A stretch of 64,000 nucleotides of DNA from Kappaphycus alvarezii (taxonomy: Eukaryota > Rhodophyta > Florideophyceae > Gigartinales > Solieriaceae). Position numbers and translations under genes: made by a program. Location: assembly GCA_002205965.3 (NCBI GenBank), contig NADL03000501.1:2232001-2296000 (forward strand), given 5' to 3'. The number at the start of each line of letters is the position of its first letter. Within the stretch, counting starts at the first letter, position 1. Positions 1 to 10,262 of this stretch are shown piece after piece. The notes below the pieces were generated by a model. It was not told the DNA's origin, ran no database searches, and saw only the letters and a list, made by a program, of their open reading frames with translations.

Positions 1-280
1 GTGTCGAGAAGTCTCAGGCGTAGGGGCGTCGCCGTTATCTGCGGGGGCTGGCGGGATGAGAATTGAAGTCGGACCAACCTAGCCAGCTAACCGGCACCCA
101 TAACCGCTCAGTTCCATATGGACAAATGGACTAAAGAATAGCACGCACAGGGATGGAATGTTTGCTGGTCGCTTCAGAGACTCTGGGAGTACAGTTGGAC
201 TTAGAAGCGATTGCTCCAAAGCGATCTCTCCTTTCGCTTCGGATGCCGTTTTCGAAGGCTTTTTGAAAAAGGTTTCAACC
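1..280. other. Unassigned left-edge sequence
   Basis: I recognise no gene or element here. The family B retrotransposon fragment to the right stops abruptly at about 281, so this stretch is either older flanking DNA or another repeat. The open frames crossing it are continuations of retrotransposon frames past the break and have no support of their own. Confidence 0.4.
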
Positions 281-494
281 GGCACGGTAGGTGGCCTCGT
301 CCCCCCTTGCGTTGGCGGCGGCTTGTACCAGCTTGATAAACAGGAGAGTGAAGGGCTTGAGACATGGGAATGGGATATCCTGGAAGATGTCCCTTTCCCG
401 GTATGGGGTGCGGAGGATGTCTTCGGGGCTTGGTAAGGGAGAGGCAGCGGAGGAGGGAGGATGGGGGGGGTGGAGATGTCCATGGGGAGGATGC

Positions 495-941
495 TTAGGC
501 GGAGGAGCCTTCACCCGACCGCACTCCTTCCATTGCGGACGCACCGACAGGTGGAGGAAGGGGGCAGCGGGGGTCTTGAGTGGGTCCCTGGGTCGGAGGT
601 GGGACATCTTGCATGCCTATGGACGACGGCGGCATGGCGGCGTGTGTGGCGGACTCCCGACCCTGTGGCGCCGAGGAGGCGACAGTGGGCGGCAGAACGG
701 CCGGGAGCGTCGGGGTTGCGGTGGGCACCATCAGGAACTCCGCCGCGGGGGCCTCTTCGGATGCAGCGCAGCGGCGTTTGGTCGCCGAGGGTGAAGAGCC
801 CGGGGATTGCAGGGTGAGGTCGGGGGATTGTTGCGGGGCGTGCCCGGGGGCGGGAGGGGCGGAGGAGGCCGGTAGCGCGTTGGGGCGCTTGTTGCGGGCG
901 GAGCCAGGAGAGGTCGGGGCGGTGGGGTGAGCGGGGCTCAC
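495..941 (-). pseudogene. Family B ORF1, C-terminal segment in the -1 frame
   Basis: This frame of 148 residues overlaps the end of the preceding ORF1 frame by four bases and is shifted by -1. It matches 18009-18455 almost exactly, including the block KRRCAASEEAPAAEFLMVP. Family A at about 6720-6960 has a homologous block (KRRCPAIEEAQASEFLMVP), also in the -1 frame relative to its own N-terminal part. Either ORF1 is made by -1 frameshifting, or both families inherited the same old frameshift. Confidence 0.5.
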
Positions 942-1747
942 AACGGGTGGGCGGGTGGGATTGGCGGGGTCTTGGGTGGGACGGGGGTCTTGGGTGGGAC
1001 GGGGGTCTTGGGTTGGGCGGGTGAGGGGCGAGCTCGGGCGGCACGACGGGTGTCGATGACGTCGCGAGCGTGGTGGCGCAGGGTCGTTGCGAGGGCCGTG
1101 CGGACGTAGGGAAGGACCCAGGAGCGAAGGGTTGGGTCGAGTAGGCGGTTGGCCTCTCGGCCAAGGCGTGTCACGACTCCTTGGGAAGCGGAGTCATCCA
1201 GGGCTGCGGCGGTGGCCGCGATGGTCGTCGTTGTGGTTTGCAGGTCCGGAAACATGCACTGGAGGTGGGCTAGGATGGAGAACATCTCCTGTCGGGCAGC
1301 ATCGGGGAAGTAAATGAACGTCCATTTTCCCACGTGAGGGATGAGGACGTGCGGGGGCAGCGCGGTGTTGGCGAGGGCGGCAGCCTCCCCGAGGAACTGT
1401 TGGGCAGCCTGGTAGGAGGCGAAGGAGCGGTCCGGGGTGGTGGCGATGCCCAAGTGGGCGAGTTGCGGGGCGGGAGGGGGCGTTGGCTCAAGCTCCCCCG
1501 TGCGCGGATTGAGACGACCGGGGGCGGAGGCGCCGAGAGCGACGAGCTCCCGAGCACGGGCGAGGGCCTGGGGAGAGGCATTGGCCGGTTGGCCAATGAG
1601 CGCTTGAGCCTGCGGGAGGCTCATGACACGTGCGCCAATAGCAGGGTCGACGCGTGGAAGCTCGACCTTGGTGATGGGCACTAGTGTGGGGGCGGTTTGT
1701 GGGCGGCGGGGCGGGCGTGACGCAACGGCGGCATAGGATGTACCCAT
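938..1747 (-). pseudogene. Family B ORF1 (gag-like), N-terminal frame, copy at left edge
   Basis: This is a 269-residue open frame matching the ORF1 of the complete B copy at 18452-19324. The N-terminal 21 residues of that copy are lost to small indels in a G-run near 1771-1800, leaving an internal ATG as the first in-frame start. It is rich in Ala and Pro, with no CCHC knuckle visible. The frame ends in a proline-rich stretch (PPIPPAHPL) at 938, and the coding signal continues in the -1 frame (495-941). The role is inferred from its place upstream of ORF2: an RNA-binding ORF1 protein of a non-LTR element. I do not recognise a named domain. Confidence 0.6.
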
Positions 1748-1895
1748 CCATGCCGAGCGCGGCGGGGCGCCGGCGGGCGCGCGGAAGGCGCCGGGGGGAA
1801 GGGGGCATGAGGGTGGTGACGTTGGTTGTTGGAAAAGTGTTTGTTTTGGAGCGATTTCGAAGAAAAAGTAGTGGAGGAGCTGTGTGCTCCAGGGA

Positions 1896-3582
1896 GGAGG
1901 AAGTTTAATGCGTTCGGTATCTACTGTGGACTGCGCACGTCCTAACTATACGGTTAAGATCTAACCGGATGTACTTCGTCGTCCGTGCGCATCGGTGCTC
2001 GGGACAGGATAGCTTCGGCGATGGAGGACCACAGGGTGCAACTCAGTCGCTGGTAGATACGGCGGCGGACAATGCCAACTGTCGAGTGACACTTGGACGC
2101 GATCCGCGGAACTAACTCCTCGATAAATGCAATAGTTCCAGGGGAAGGGGCACCTAGGGAATCAAACGCCAGAGGTCGAAACGTGAAGTTCGGCGTGTAA
2201 GGCGCAGAAGATGGGCCAGTCGATGGAGCGGGGAGTCGTCGGGCGATGTTGCGTTCCAGGGTTGTAACCTTGTCGCGGGCCGCCAGTTCAGCAGCGCCTC
2301 CGGCAACCTGGGTCGCCTTGGTGCGAACTGCGGCCTTGAACGGTGAAACGACGGTGATGTCACAGGCAATGGGGCGCAACGTTGTGCCTTCCGGGGTTGG
2401 TGGTGGTTGTACAAGGATATCGGCGGGGCGGAGCTCAGTGCCCGGGACGAGGAACGGAACCTCTTGCCGAGTATCCAGACCCGCGGCGCGGGTAACGTGC
2501 GTCGCAATCGCATTACATAGCGAGTTGTGGCGGTGACGACGGCCGAAACCAGGGCAGCAGAGGTCGGCGGCGTGATCCCCGAGGGTGTCCAAGGGGTGGT
2601 CACAGTGGTGGCAGTTGAGGGCCATGGAGTCATCATACACTGGCAGTCCGAGGTGACGGCGGAGCATGGTCTGCCAGTGTGTAGTGTGGACCTTCGTAGC
2701 TGCCGTGGGATGAGCGAAGAGAAACGCCGCAGCGGGGCTGCGGCGGAACGCTAGGCCACGGATGCGATGTCGAATGTCGGCGTCGCTATGGGCGGTCGGG
2801 TTTGGGGCATTCTCCCAGGAGTCGTCGTGCCAATGTACTCTTGCCCGCGCCTCTTGCTGCACCCGTTTGAGAAGGGTTAGTGTGTTGGTGGGTGAAGCAG
2901 CTAGAGTTGGAGGGTCAAGGGTGGAAAGGTCGACTATGCCGGGGATGGAGAGGGCGAAACGGCGGAGAGAAGGCCCAGCCTGACGGAGGAGGAAGGACCG
3001 GTCGCCGCGGTAGCGGCCAGAAGCTAGTGCACAAGCACGCGGCGTGGCGTATGCGGAAGTTCGCTGCCGTGCGGGCGCAGCATCAATGATGCTGGCGGCG
3101 GCAGCGCCGTGGAGGCACGAGGCGATGCTTTCGAAGCCCTGGCCTCCGAGGTGCATGGGGAGGCACACTTGGTCCCAGGCTCGGTCCGTGAGAGCTATGC
3201 CGTGTAACTTTTCATAAGATGACCGTTGTAGATCATCAAATTCTTCAGCGGCGGACTCTGCTAAGCGCGGATCTGAGAGCTTGAATGCATGCGATAGGAG
3301 GCATGCAGAGGCACAGATCCGGTGCATGTGGAACCGGGCGCGGGCGTCGCGGACCAGCAGGAGGCGGTCCAGGGTACGGCGGCACTGAGCAATCTTAGAC
3401 CGGAGAAAACTCTCCGTGAACGTTTTGTTCCCAATGGGGGCCCCTAGAAGCGGAAAGCCGTCCCGCGAGCATTCGGCGAGAGGGAATTCCGCTAGGAGGG
3501 CTGCTCGATCCGGCGGCATGACGTGAGGCCAATGTATGCGTGTCTTCCGTTGGTTGACGTGGAACCCAACCGTGGGACCATC
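1896..3582 (-). mobile_element. Family A copy 1, 5'-truncated
   Basis: The 3' end (minus-strand reading ends GCATTAAACTTCC) lies at about 1896, and the 5' truncation is at 3582 inside the reverse transcriptase, just after the YADD motif (around ORF2 residue 478). It is separated from the 5' end of the family B fragment by about 14 bases. It differs from the other A copies at a handful of positions, for example an Ala-to-Val codon change near 2306, so it was probably inserted recently. Confidence 0.9.
1954..3519 (-). pseudogene. Family A ORF2, C-terminal 521 residues (copy 1)
   Basis: This open fragment equals residues 498-1018 of the complete ORF2 at 3644-6700. The same frame stays open to the truncation at 3582. 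It lacks RT motifs A to C but keeps the thumb-like region, the CCHC finger (C-X2-C-X9-H-X4-C) and the endonuclease block with RPADIL and CDIT. It has no promoter of its own and cannot encode a working RT, so I treat it as a dead 5'-truncated insertion even though its frame is intact. The stop TAG sits about 55 bases before the element's 3' end, so the 3' untranslated region is very short. Confidence 0.85.
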
Positions 3583-3643
3583 CCGGAAGGAAGTTTAATG
3601 CGTTCAGTATCTACTGTGGACTGCGCACGTCCTAACTATACGG

Positions 3644-6600
3644 TTAAGATCTAACCGGATGTACTTCGTCGTCCGTGCGCATCGGTGCTCGCGACAGGAT
3701 AGCTTCAGCGATGGAGGACCACAGGGTGCAACTCAGTCGCTGGTAGATACGGCGGCGGACAATGCCAACTGTCGAGTGACACTTGGACGCGATCCGCGGA
3801 ACTAACTCCTCGATAAATGCAATAGTTCCAGGGGAAGGGGCACCTAGGGAATCAAACGCCAGAGGTCGAAACGTGAAGTTCGGCGTGTAAGGCGCAGAAG
3901 ATGGGCCAGTCGATGGAGCGGGGAGTCGTCGGGCGATGTTGCGTTCCAGGGTTGTAACCTTGTCGCGGGCCGCCAGTTCAGCAGCGCCTCCGGCAGCCTG
4001 GGTCGCCTTGGTGCGAACTGCGGCCTTGAACGGTGAAACGACGGTGATGTCACAGGCAATGGGGCGCAACGTTGTGCCTTCCGGGGTTGGTGGTGGTTGT
4101 ACAAGGATATCGGCGGGGCGGAGCTCAGTGCCCGGGACGAGGAACGGAACCTCTTGCCGAGTATCCAGACCCGCGGCGCGGGTAACGTGCGTCGCAATCG
4201 CATTACATAGCGAGTTGTGGCGGTGACGACGGCCGAAACCAGGGCAGCAGAGGTCGGCGGCGTGATCCCCGAGGGTGTCCAAGGGGTGGTCACAGTGGTG
4301 GCAGTTGAGGGCCATGGAGTCATCATACACTGGCAGTCCGAGGTGACGGCGGAGCATGGTCTGCCAGTGTGTAGTGTGGACCTTCGTAGCTGCCGTGGGA
4401 TGAGCGAAGAGAAACGCCGCAGCGGGGCTGCGGCGGAACGCTAGGCCACGGATGCGATGTCGAATGTCGGCGTCGCTATGGGCGGTCGGGTTTGGGGCAT
4501 TCTCCCAGGAGTCGTCGTGCCAATGTACTCTTGCCCGCGCCTCTTGCTGCACCCGTTTGAGAAGGGTTAGTGTGTTGGTGGGTGAAGCAGCTAGAGTTGG
4601 AGGGTCAAGGGTGGAAAGGTCGACTATTCCGGGGATGGAGAGGGCGAAACGGCGGAGAGAAGGCCCAGCCTGACGGAGGAGGAAGGACCGGTCGCCGCGG
4701 TAGCGGCCAGAAGCTAGTGCACAAGCACGCGGCGTGGCGTATGCGGAAGTTCGCTGCCGTGCGGGCGCAGCATCAATGATGCTGGCGGCGGCAGCGCCGT
4801 GGAGGCACGAGGCGATGCTTTCGAAGCCCTGGCCTCCGAGGTGCATGGGGAGGCACACTTGGTCCCAGGCTCGGTCCGTGAGAGCTATGCCGTGTAACTT
4901 TTCATATGATGACCGTTGTAGATCATCAAATTCTTCAGCGGCGGACTCTGCTAAGCGCGGATCTGAGAGCTTGAATGCATGCGATAGGAGGCATGCAGAG
5001 GCACAGATCCGGTGCATGTGGAACCGGGCGCGGGCGTCGCGGACCAGCAGGAGGCGGTCCAGGGTACGGCGGCACTGAGCAATCTTAGACCGGAGAAAAC
5101 TCTCCGTGAACGTTTTGTTCCCAATGGGGGCCCCTAGAAGCGGAAAGCCGTCCCGCGAGCATTCGGCGAGAGGGAATTCCGCTAAGAGGGCTGCTCGATC
5201 CGGCGGCATGACGTGAGGCCAATGTATGCGTGTCTTCCGTTGGTTGACGTGGAACCCAACCGTGGGACCATCTCGGGCAAGGAGCCGGAGCGCCTGACGG
5301 ATGGCGCCAAGGTTCCCGACGATCGTGCCGTCATCGGCGTACCATTGGCAGAGAGCAATGTTGGGGATCTCAGCAACCCGACGGATGAGGGGTTGAATCG
5401 TTAGCGAGAACAACAACATGCTGGCCGGGTCACCCTGTTGGGTGCCCTGGGCACTTGGTATGACGGTGCGATCCCGGTTCGGGACAAGCAATGGCGGTTG
5501 CATTCGGCCATAGATCATGTTTGCGAAGCGGGCTAGCGAGGGGGCGAGCATTGGTAGGTGGTCCAGCATAGACTGCCGATCAACGCGGTTAAAGGCGTTG
5601 TTAGCGTCTATGAGGACCGTGGCGACGTTCGGGGTGGCGGAGAAGCGGCGTAGTGTCGTGCGGGTGTCGTGGACAATAGAGTCCAACCCGGCTTTAACAC
5701 CATTGGCCGTCTGATGCGGCGACAGAACCGAGTGTGAATCGGCTATTGCGGCGGGGAGCAGTGCCTTCGTCACTATCCTGCGAAGCACAGACCCGATGGC
5801 GATCGGGCGGACCTTGTCGGGAGTCGGCTGCAGCGGGAGGAGCGTCGCCGCTGCCACGAGGGGAAGCACAGCGTCCGGGAGTTCCCCCCGTGCGAGCCGG
5901 GAAACGAGCTGTGTCAGGACACGCAGACCAGTCACGCCGGCCTCAGGACTGACGCGAGTCTTAACCAAGAGGTGGAACCAGCGGGACGGCGTTCGTTCGG
6001 GTCCGGCGGTGGTGTCCCGCGGGACGCCGCGGACCGCGTGTTCCACAGCGGCCTCAGTGATGCACGGGGGCGGCGGGAGTCGTCCTTCCGGGAGCGGCGA
6101 GACAGGGCGCGGCGGGGTCGGGTGCAGATCCCTGAGCCGCTGAATCGTCGCCGGGTCGTTGACGTCGGCGAGCGGGCCATTGTGGAGGGCGCGCATGGCC
6201 TTACCGTATCGCGCATCAGCGCAAAGGGCCTCTGCACGACGGGCGCGCCCGATGTCGCCGGGGACCGTTGGGGCATACAGCGTGTTTCGTTCCCACCATT
6301 CAAGCCGTGCTTGGTGTGCTGCGAGAGCTTCGGCCCATAGTGCTCCCCACTGTGAGCCCGTGTGCGCACGACGGAGGCGCTCTCGGAGGGCGATCCGTTG
6401 GCTCTTGGGGTCCCGCCATCCGCGCTCTCCTCGAAGACAGCGACGGAGGACAGCCGTGGGCAGCATGTGGAGGTGAAGGAATGCTCGTTGAGTGGCGTCT
6501 TCCCCACGAGCGTTCGCCGCAGCTTTCACCAACTTGATAAACAGGAGGATAAATTGCGAGAGGCAGGGGGCGGGAATATCTTGGAAGATATCCCTGTCGC

Positions 6601-6700
6601 GGTAGGGTGTTGAGAGGATTTCCAGGGGAGTGGGCAAGGGGAATGACGCCGATGTATCATGCGGCGTGGGGTCCGATTCCATGGGGTGGACCGAATCCAT
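3644..6700 (-). CDS. ORF2: reverse transcriptase with restriction-like endonuclease (non-LTR)
   Basis: This is a complete open frame of 1018 residues. Reverse transcriptase occupies about residues 235-500: motif A LIDANNAFNRVDR (catalytic Asp365), motif B GTQQGDPASM (about 419-428), motif C WYADDG (Asp456, Asp457), then motif D. A long connector follows. Next come a zinc finger (Cys800, Cys803, His813, Cys818) and the endonuclease core with RPADIL (861-866) and IACDIT (881-886). A CCHC finger followed by a PD-D/E-type nuclease at the C-terminus is the arrangement of early-branching non-LTR elements (R2, CRE and NeSL-like), which usually insert at specific sequences by target-primed reverse transcription. 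No N-terminal APE-type endonuclease is seen. The first ATG (6700) is used; a second lies six codons on. All expected catalytic residues are present, so the protein may be active. Confidence 0.92.
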   Translation of the reverse strand: MDSVHPMESDPTPHDTSASFPLPTPLEILSTPYRDRDIFQDIPAPCLSQFILLFIKLVKAAANARGEDATQRAFLHLHMLPTAVLRRCLRGERGWRDPKSQRIALRERLRRAHTGSQWGALWAEALAAHQARLEWWERNTLYAPTVPGDIGRARRAEALCADARYGKAMRALHNGPLADVNDPATIQRLRDLHPTPPRPVSPLPEGRLPPPPCITEAAVEHAVRGVPRDTTAGPERTPSRWFHLLVKTRVSPEAGVTGLRVLTQLVSRLARGELPDAVLPLVAAATLLPLQPTPDKVRPIAIGSVLRRIVTKALLPAAIADSHSVLSPHQTANGVKAGLDSIVHDTRTTLRRFSATPNVATVLIDANNAFNRVDRQSMLDHLPMLAPSLARFANMIYGRMQPPLLVPNRDRTVIPSAQGTQQGDPASMLLFSLTIQPLIRRVAEIPNIALCQWYADDGTIVGNLGAIRQALRLLARDGPTVGFHVNQRKTRIHWPHVMPPDRAALLAEFPLAECSRDGFPLLGAPIGNKTFTESFLRSKIAQCRRTLDRLLLVRDARARFHMHRICASACLLSHAFKLSDPRLAESAAEEFDDLQRSSYEKLHGIALTDRAWDQVCLPMHLGGQGFESIASCLHGAAAASIIDAAPARQRTSAYATPRACALASGRYRGDRSFLLRQAGPSLRRFALSIPGIVDLSTLDPPTLAASPTNTLTLLKRVQQEARARVHWHDDSWENAPNPTAHSDADIRHRIRGLAFRRSPAAAFLFAHPTAATKVHTTHWQTMLRRHLGLPVYDDSMALNCHHCDHPLDTLGDHAADLCCPGFGRRHRHNSLCNAIATHVTRAAGLDTRQEVPFLVPGTELRPADILVQPPPTPEGTTLRPIACDITVVSPFKAAVRTKATQAAGGAAELAARDKVTTLERNIARRLPAPSTGPSSAPYTPNFTFRPLAFDSLGAPSPGTIAFIEELVPRIASKCHSTVGIVRRRIYQRLSCTLWSSIAEAILSRAPMRTDDEVHPVRS

Positions 6701-6785
6701 GGTGGGGAGGAGCGGAGTTAGGCCGACTGGCCTGTTGACTGATGGTTGGGCCCCTGCGCACCTTGTACGGCAGCCATCATTGGCT

Positions 6786-7298
6786 TCATGGAAACGACCG
6801 GTGCGGACTCGTTACCCATCGTTGCCGCGGAGGCGACGGTGGGAGGGAGAGCGGCCCTGGGCGCCGGTGTTGCGTTGGGCACCATGAGGAACTCCGATGC
6901 CTGGGCTTCTTCAATTGCGGGGCATCGGCGTTTTGACGCCGACGGGGAAGAGCCCGGGGAGCGGAGTGTGAGGTCCGGAGTGTGTCCAGCGGCGGGGCGG
7001 GGAGCGGCAGGGGGGAGGAGGGTGTGCCCCCGTTGGGGCGTTTGGGGGCTTGTGCGGGGCCGGGTGAGGCCGCGACGGTTTTGGTCGGGGCCGGGGCGGT
7101 GGGTTTGGCGGGATGTTCGGTCGGTGTTTGAGCGGGCGTGCGGGCGGGATTCCCGCGGGTCGGGCGGCGCGCCTCAGCAATGAGGCGGGCATCGTGACGG
7201 AGGGCTATCGCCATGGCGTTGCGGACGTGAGGGGCAACCCACGAACGCAGTTTGGGGCTCACCAGGCGAGCCGCTTCACGTTGGAGGCGGGTGGCCAC
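6786..7298 (-). pseudogene. Family A ORF1 (gag-like), truncated, N-terminal frame
   Basis: This fragment lacks its N-terminus because the copy is truncated at 7304. Its first 45 or so residues (for example LRSWVAPHVRNAMAIALRH) align with the last third of the family B ORF1 N-terminal frame (LRSWVLPYVRTALATTLRH). After a proline-rich stretch the homology to B moves to the -1 frame, where KRRCPAIEEAQASEFLMVP is read at about 6870-6930. The frame given here therefore covers true protein only in its first half. No named domain is recognised. Confidence 0.6.
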
Positions 7299-7308
7299 AC
7301 CATCCCGA

Positions 7309-7332
7309 AGGAAGTTTAATGCGTTCAGTATC
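7309..7332 (-). mobile_element. Mini-copy of the family A 3' end (about 24 bases)
   Basis: Only the last two dozen bases of the element (plus-strand AGGAAGTTTAATGCGTTCAG and four more) stand between copy 2 and copy 3, flanked on both sides by the same CCCGAAGG junction bases. It is an insertion truncated almost at its 3' end. It shows that each junction is a separate insertion event. Confidence 0.85.
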
Positions 7333-7337
7333 CCGAA

Positions 7338-8613
7338 GGAGGAAGTTTAATGCGTTCAGTATCTACTGTGGACTGCGCACGTCCTAACTATACGGTTAAG
7401 ATCTAACCGGATGTACTTCGTCGTCCGTGCGCATCGGTGCTCGGGACAGGATAGCTTCGGCGATGGAGGACCACAGGGTGCAACTCAGTCGCTGGTAGAT
7501 ACGGCGGCGGACAATGCCAACTGTCGAGTGACACTTGGACGCGATCCGCGGAACTAACTCCTCGATAAATGCAATAGTTCCAGGGGAAGGGGCACCTAGG
7601 GAATCAAACGCCAGAGGTCGAAACGTGAAGTTCGGCGTGTAAGGCGCAGAAGATGGGCCAGTCGATGGAGCGGGGAGTCGTCGGGCGATGTTGCGTTCCA
7701 GGGTTGTAACCTTGTCGCGGGCCGCCAGTTCAGCAGCGCCTCCGGCAGCCTGGGTCGCCTTGGTGCGAACTGCGGCCTTGAACGGTGAAACGACGGTGAT
7801 GTCACAGGCAATGGGGCGCAACGTTGTGCCTTCCGGGGTTGGTGGTGGTTGTACAAGGATATCGGCGGGGCGGAGCTCAGTGCCCGGGACGAGGAACGGA
7901 ACCTCTTGCCGAGTATCCAGACCCGCGGCGCGGGTAACGTGCGTCGCAATCGCATTACATAGCGAGTTGTGGCGGTGACGACGGCCGAAACCAGGGCAGC
8001 AGAGGTCGGCGGCGTGATCCCCGAGGGTGTCCAAGGGGTGGTCACAGTGGTGGCAGTTGAGGGCCATGGAGTCATCATACACTGGCAGTCCGAGGTGACG
8101 GCGGAGCATGGTCTGCCAGTGTGTAGTGTGGACCTTCGTAGCTGCCGTGGGATGAGCGAAGAGAAACGCCGCAGCGGGGCTGCGGCGGAACGCTAGGCCA
8201 CGGATGCGATGTCGAATGTCGGCGTCGCTATGGGCGGTCGGGTTTGGGGCATTCTCCCAGGAGTCGTCGTGCCAATGTACTCTTGCCCGCGCCTCTTGCT
8301 GCACCCGTTTGAGAAGGGTTAGTGTGTTGGTGGGTGAAGCAGCTAGAGTTGGAGGGTCAAGGGTGGAAAGGTCGACTATTCCGGGGATGGAGAGGGCGAA
8401 ACGGCGGAGAGAAGGCCCAGCCTGACGGAGGAGGAAGGACCGGTCGCCGCGGTAGCGGCCAGAAGCTAGTGCACAAGCACGCGGCGTGGCGTATGCGGAA
8501 GTTCGCTGCCGTGCGGGCGCAGCATCAATGATGCTGGCGGCGGCAGCGCCGTGGAGGCACGAGGCAATGCTTTCGAAGCCCTGGCCTCCGAGGTGGGGAG
8601 GCACACTTGGTCC
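7338..8613 (-). mobile_element. Family A copy 3, 5'-truncated
   Basis: The copy begins at the 3' end at about 7338 and is cut at 8613, near ORF2 residue 612. A 4-base deletion (GCAT) at about 8600 relative to other copies removes part of the codons just inside the break. It joins copy 4 through TCCGGAGG. Confidence 0.9.
7396..8604 (-). pseudogene. Family A ORF2, C-terminal fragment (copy 3)
   Basis: About 400 residues, equal to ORF2 residues from about 620 to 1018: connector, CCHC finger and endonuclease core, with RPADIL present. The RT catalytic motifs are absent because of 5' truncation. The frame is intact because the insertion is young, not because the fragment is expected to be expressed. 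Confidence 0.85.
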
Positions 8614-10252
8614 GGAGGAAGTTTAATGCGTTCAGTATCTACTGTGGACTGCGCACGTCCTAACTATACGGTTAAGATCTAACCGGATGTACTTCGTCGT
8701 CCGTGCGCATCGGTGCTCGGGACAGGATAGCTTCGGCGATGGAGGACCACAGGGTGCAACTCAGTCGCTGGTAGATACGGCGGCGGACAATGCCAACTGT
8801 CGAGTGACACTTGGACGCGATCCGCGGAACTAACTCCTCGATAAATGCAATAGTTCCAGGGGAAGGGGCACCTAGGGAATCAAACGCCAGAGGTCGAAAC
8901 GTGAAGTTCGGCGTGTAAGGCGCAGAAGATGGGCCAGTCGATGGAGCGGGGAGTCGTCGGGCGATGTTGCGTTCCAGGGTTGTAACCTTGTCGCGGGCCG
9001 CCAGTTCAGCAGCGCCTCCGGCAGCCTGGGTCGCCTTGGTGCGAACTGCGGCCTTGAACGGTGAAACGACGGTGATGTCACAGGCAATGGGGCGCAACGT
9101 TGTGCCTTCCGGGGTTGGTGGTGGTTGTACAAGGATATCGGCGGGGCGGAGCTCAGTGCCCGGGACGAGGAACGGAACCTCTTGCCGAGTATCCAGACCC
9201 GCGGCGCGGGTAACGTGCGTCGCAATCGCATTACATAGCGAGTTGTGGCGGTGACGACGGCCGAAACCAGGGCAGCAGAGGTCGGCGGCGTGATCCCCGA
9301 GGGTGTCCAAGGGGTGGTCACAGTGGTGGCAGTTGAGGGCCATGGAGTCATCATACACTGGCAGTCCGAGGTGACGGCGGAGCATGGTCTGCCAGTGTGT
9401 AGTGTGGACCTTCGTAGCTGCCGTGGGATGAGCGAAGAGAAACGCCGCAGCGGGGCTGCGGCGGAACGCTAGGCCACGGATGCGATGTCGAATGTCGGCG
9501 TCGCTATGGGCGGTCGGGTTTGGGGCATTCTCCCAGGAGTCGTCGTGCCAATGTACTCTTGCCCGCGCCTCTTGCTGCACCCGTTTGAGAAGGGTTAGTG
9601 TGTTGGTGGGTGAAGCAGCTAGAGTTGGAGGGTCAAGGGTGGAAAGGTCGACTATTCCGGGGATGGAGAGGGCGAAACGGCGGAGAGAAGGCCCAGCCTG
9701 ACGGAGGAGGAAGGACCGGTCGCCGCGGTAGCGGCCAGAAGCTAGTGCACAAGCACGCGGCGTGGCGTATGCGGAAGTTCGCTGCCGTGCGGGCGCAGCA
9801 TCAATGATGCTGGCGGCGGCAGCGCCGTGGAGGCACGAGGCAATGCTTTCGAAGCCCTGGCCTCCGAGGTGCATGGGGAGGCACACTTGGTCCCAGGCTC
9901 GGTCCGTGAGAGCTATGCCGTGTAACTTTTCATAAGATGACCGTTGTAGATCATCAAATTCTTCAGCGGCGGACTCTGCTAAGCGCGGATCTGAGAGCTT
10001 GAATGCATGCGATAGGAGGCATGCAGAGGCACAGATCCGGTGCATGTGGAACCGGGCGCGGGCGTCGCGGACCAGCAGGAGGCGGTCCAGGGTACGGCGG
10101 CACTGAGCAATCTTAGACCGGAGAAAACTCTCCGTGAACGTTTTGTTCCAATGGGGGCCCCTAGAAGCGGAAAGCCGTCCCGCGAGCATTCGGCGAGAGG
10201 GAATTCCGCTAAGAGGGCTGCTCGATCCGGCGGCATGACGTGAGGCCAATGT
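8614..10252 (-). mobile_element. Family A copy 4, 5'-truncated
   Basis: It runs from the 3' end at 8614 to a truncation at 10252, near ORF2 residue 495. The junction with copy 5 reads GTCCCGGAGTGG. A one-base deletion in a C-run at about 10148 shifts the frame near the truncated end. Confidence 0.9.
8672..10249 (-). pseudogene. Family A ORF2, C-terminal fragment with N-terminal frameshift (copy 4)
   Basis: The last 490 or so residues equal ORF2 residues 528-1018, including the CCHC finger and endonuclease. The first 35 residues of the open frame are out of frame because one C is missing at about 10148 (TTGTTCCAATG where other copies have TTGTTCCCAATG). RT motifs A to C are absent. Confidence 0.85.
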
Positions 10253-10262
10253 GTCCCGGAGT

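Larger units (their letters stand above)
281..1881 (-). mobile_element. Family B non-LTR retrotransposon, 5' half only
   Basis: This segment is nearly identical to 17790-19397, the 5' half of the full-length family B copy. It carries the short 5' leader, ORF1 and roughly the first 70 codons of ORF2, then stops at 281. Both B copies share the same 5' end (AGCTCCTCCACTAC read on the minus strand), which marks the true element start. A copy that keeps its 5' end and loses its 3' end is the reverse of ordinary LINE truncation, so a later deletion or recombination is likely. Single-base indels near 1771 (relative to the other copy) and near 470 break the ORF1 start and the early ORF2 frame. Confidence 0.85.
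3589..7304 (-). mobile_element. Family A copy 2: complete ORF2 plus the 3' half of ORF1
   Basis: This is the longest family A copy. It has the 3' UTR, a complete 1018-codon ORF2, and ORF1 truncated at 7304. The left junction joins copy 1 through the bases CCGGAAGG. The right junction joins the 24-base mini-copy through CCGA. It is probably the best reference sequence for family A in the window. The 5' leader and ORF1 N-terminus are missing, so it could not mobilise on its own transcript unless another copy supplied ORF1. Confidence 0.9.
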
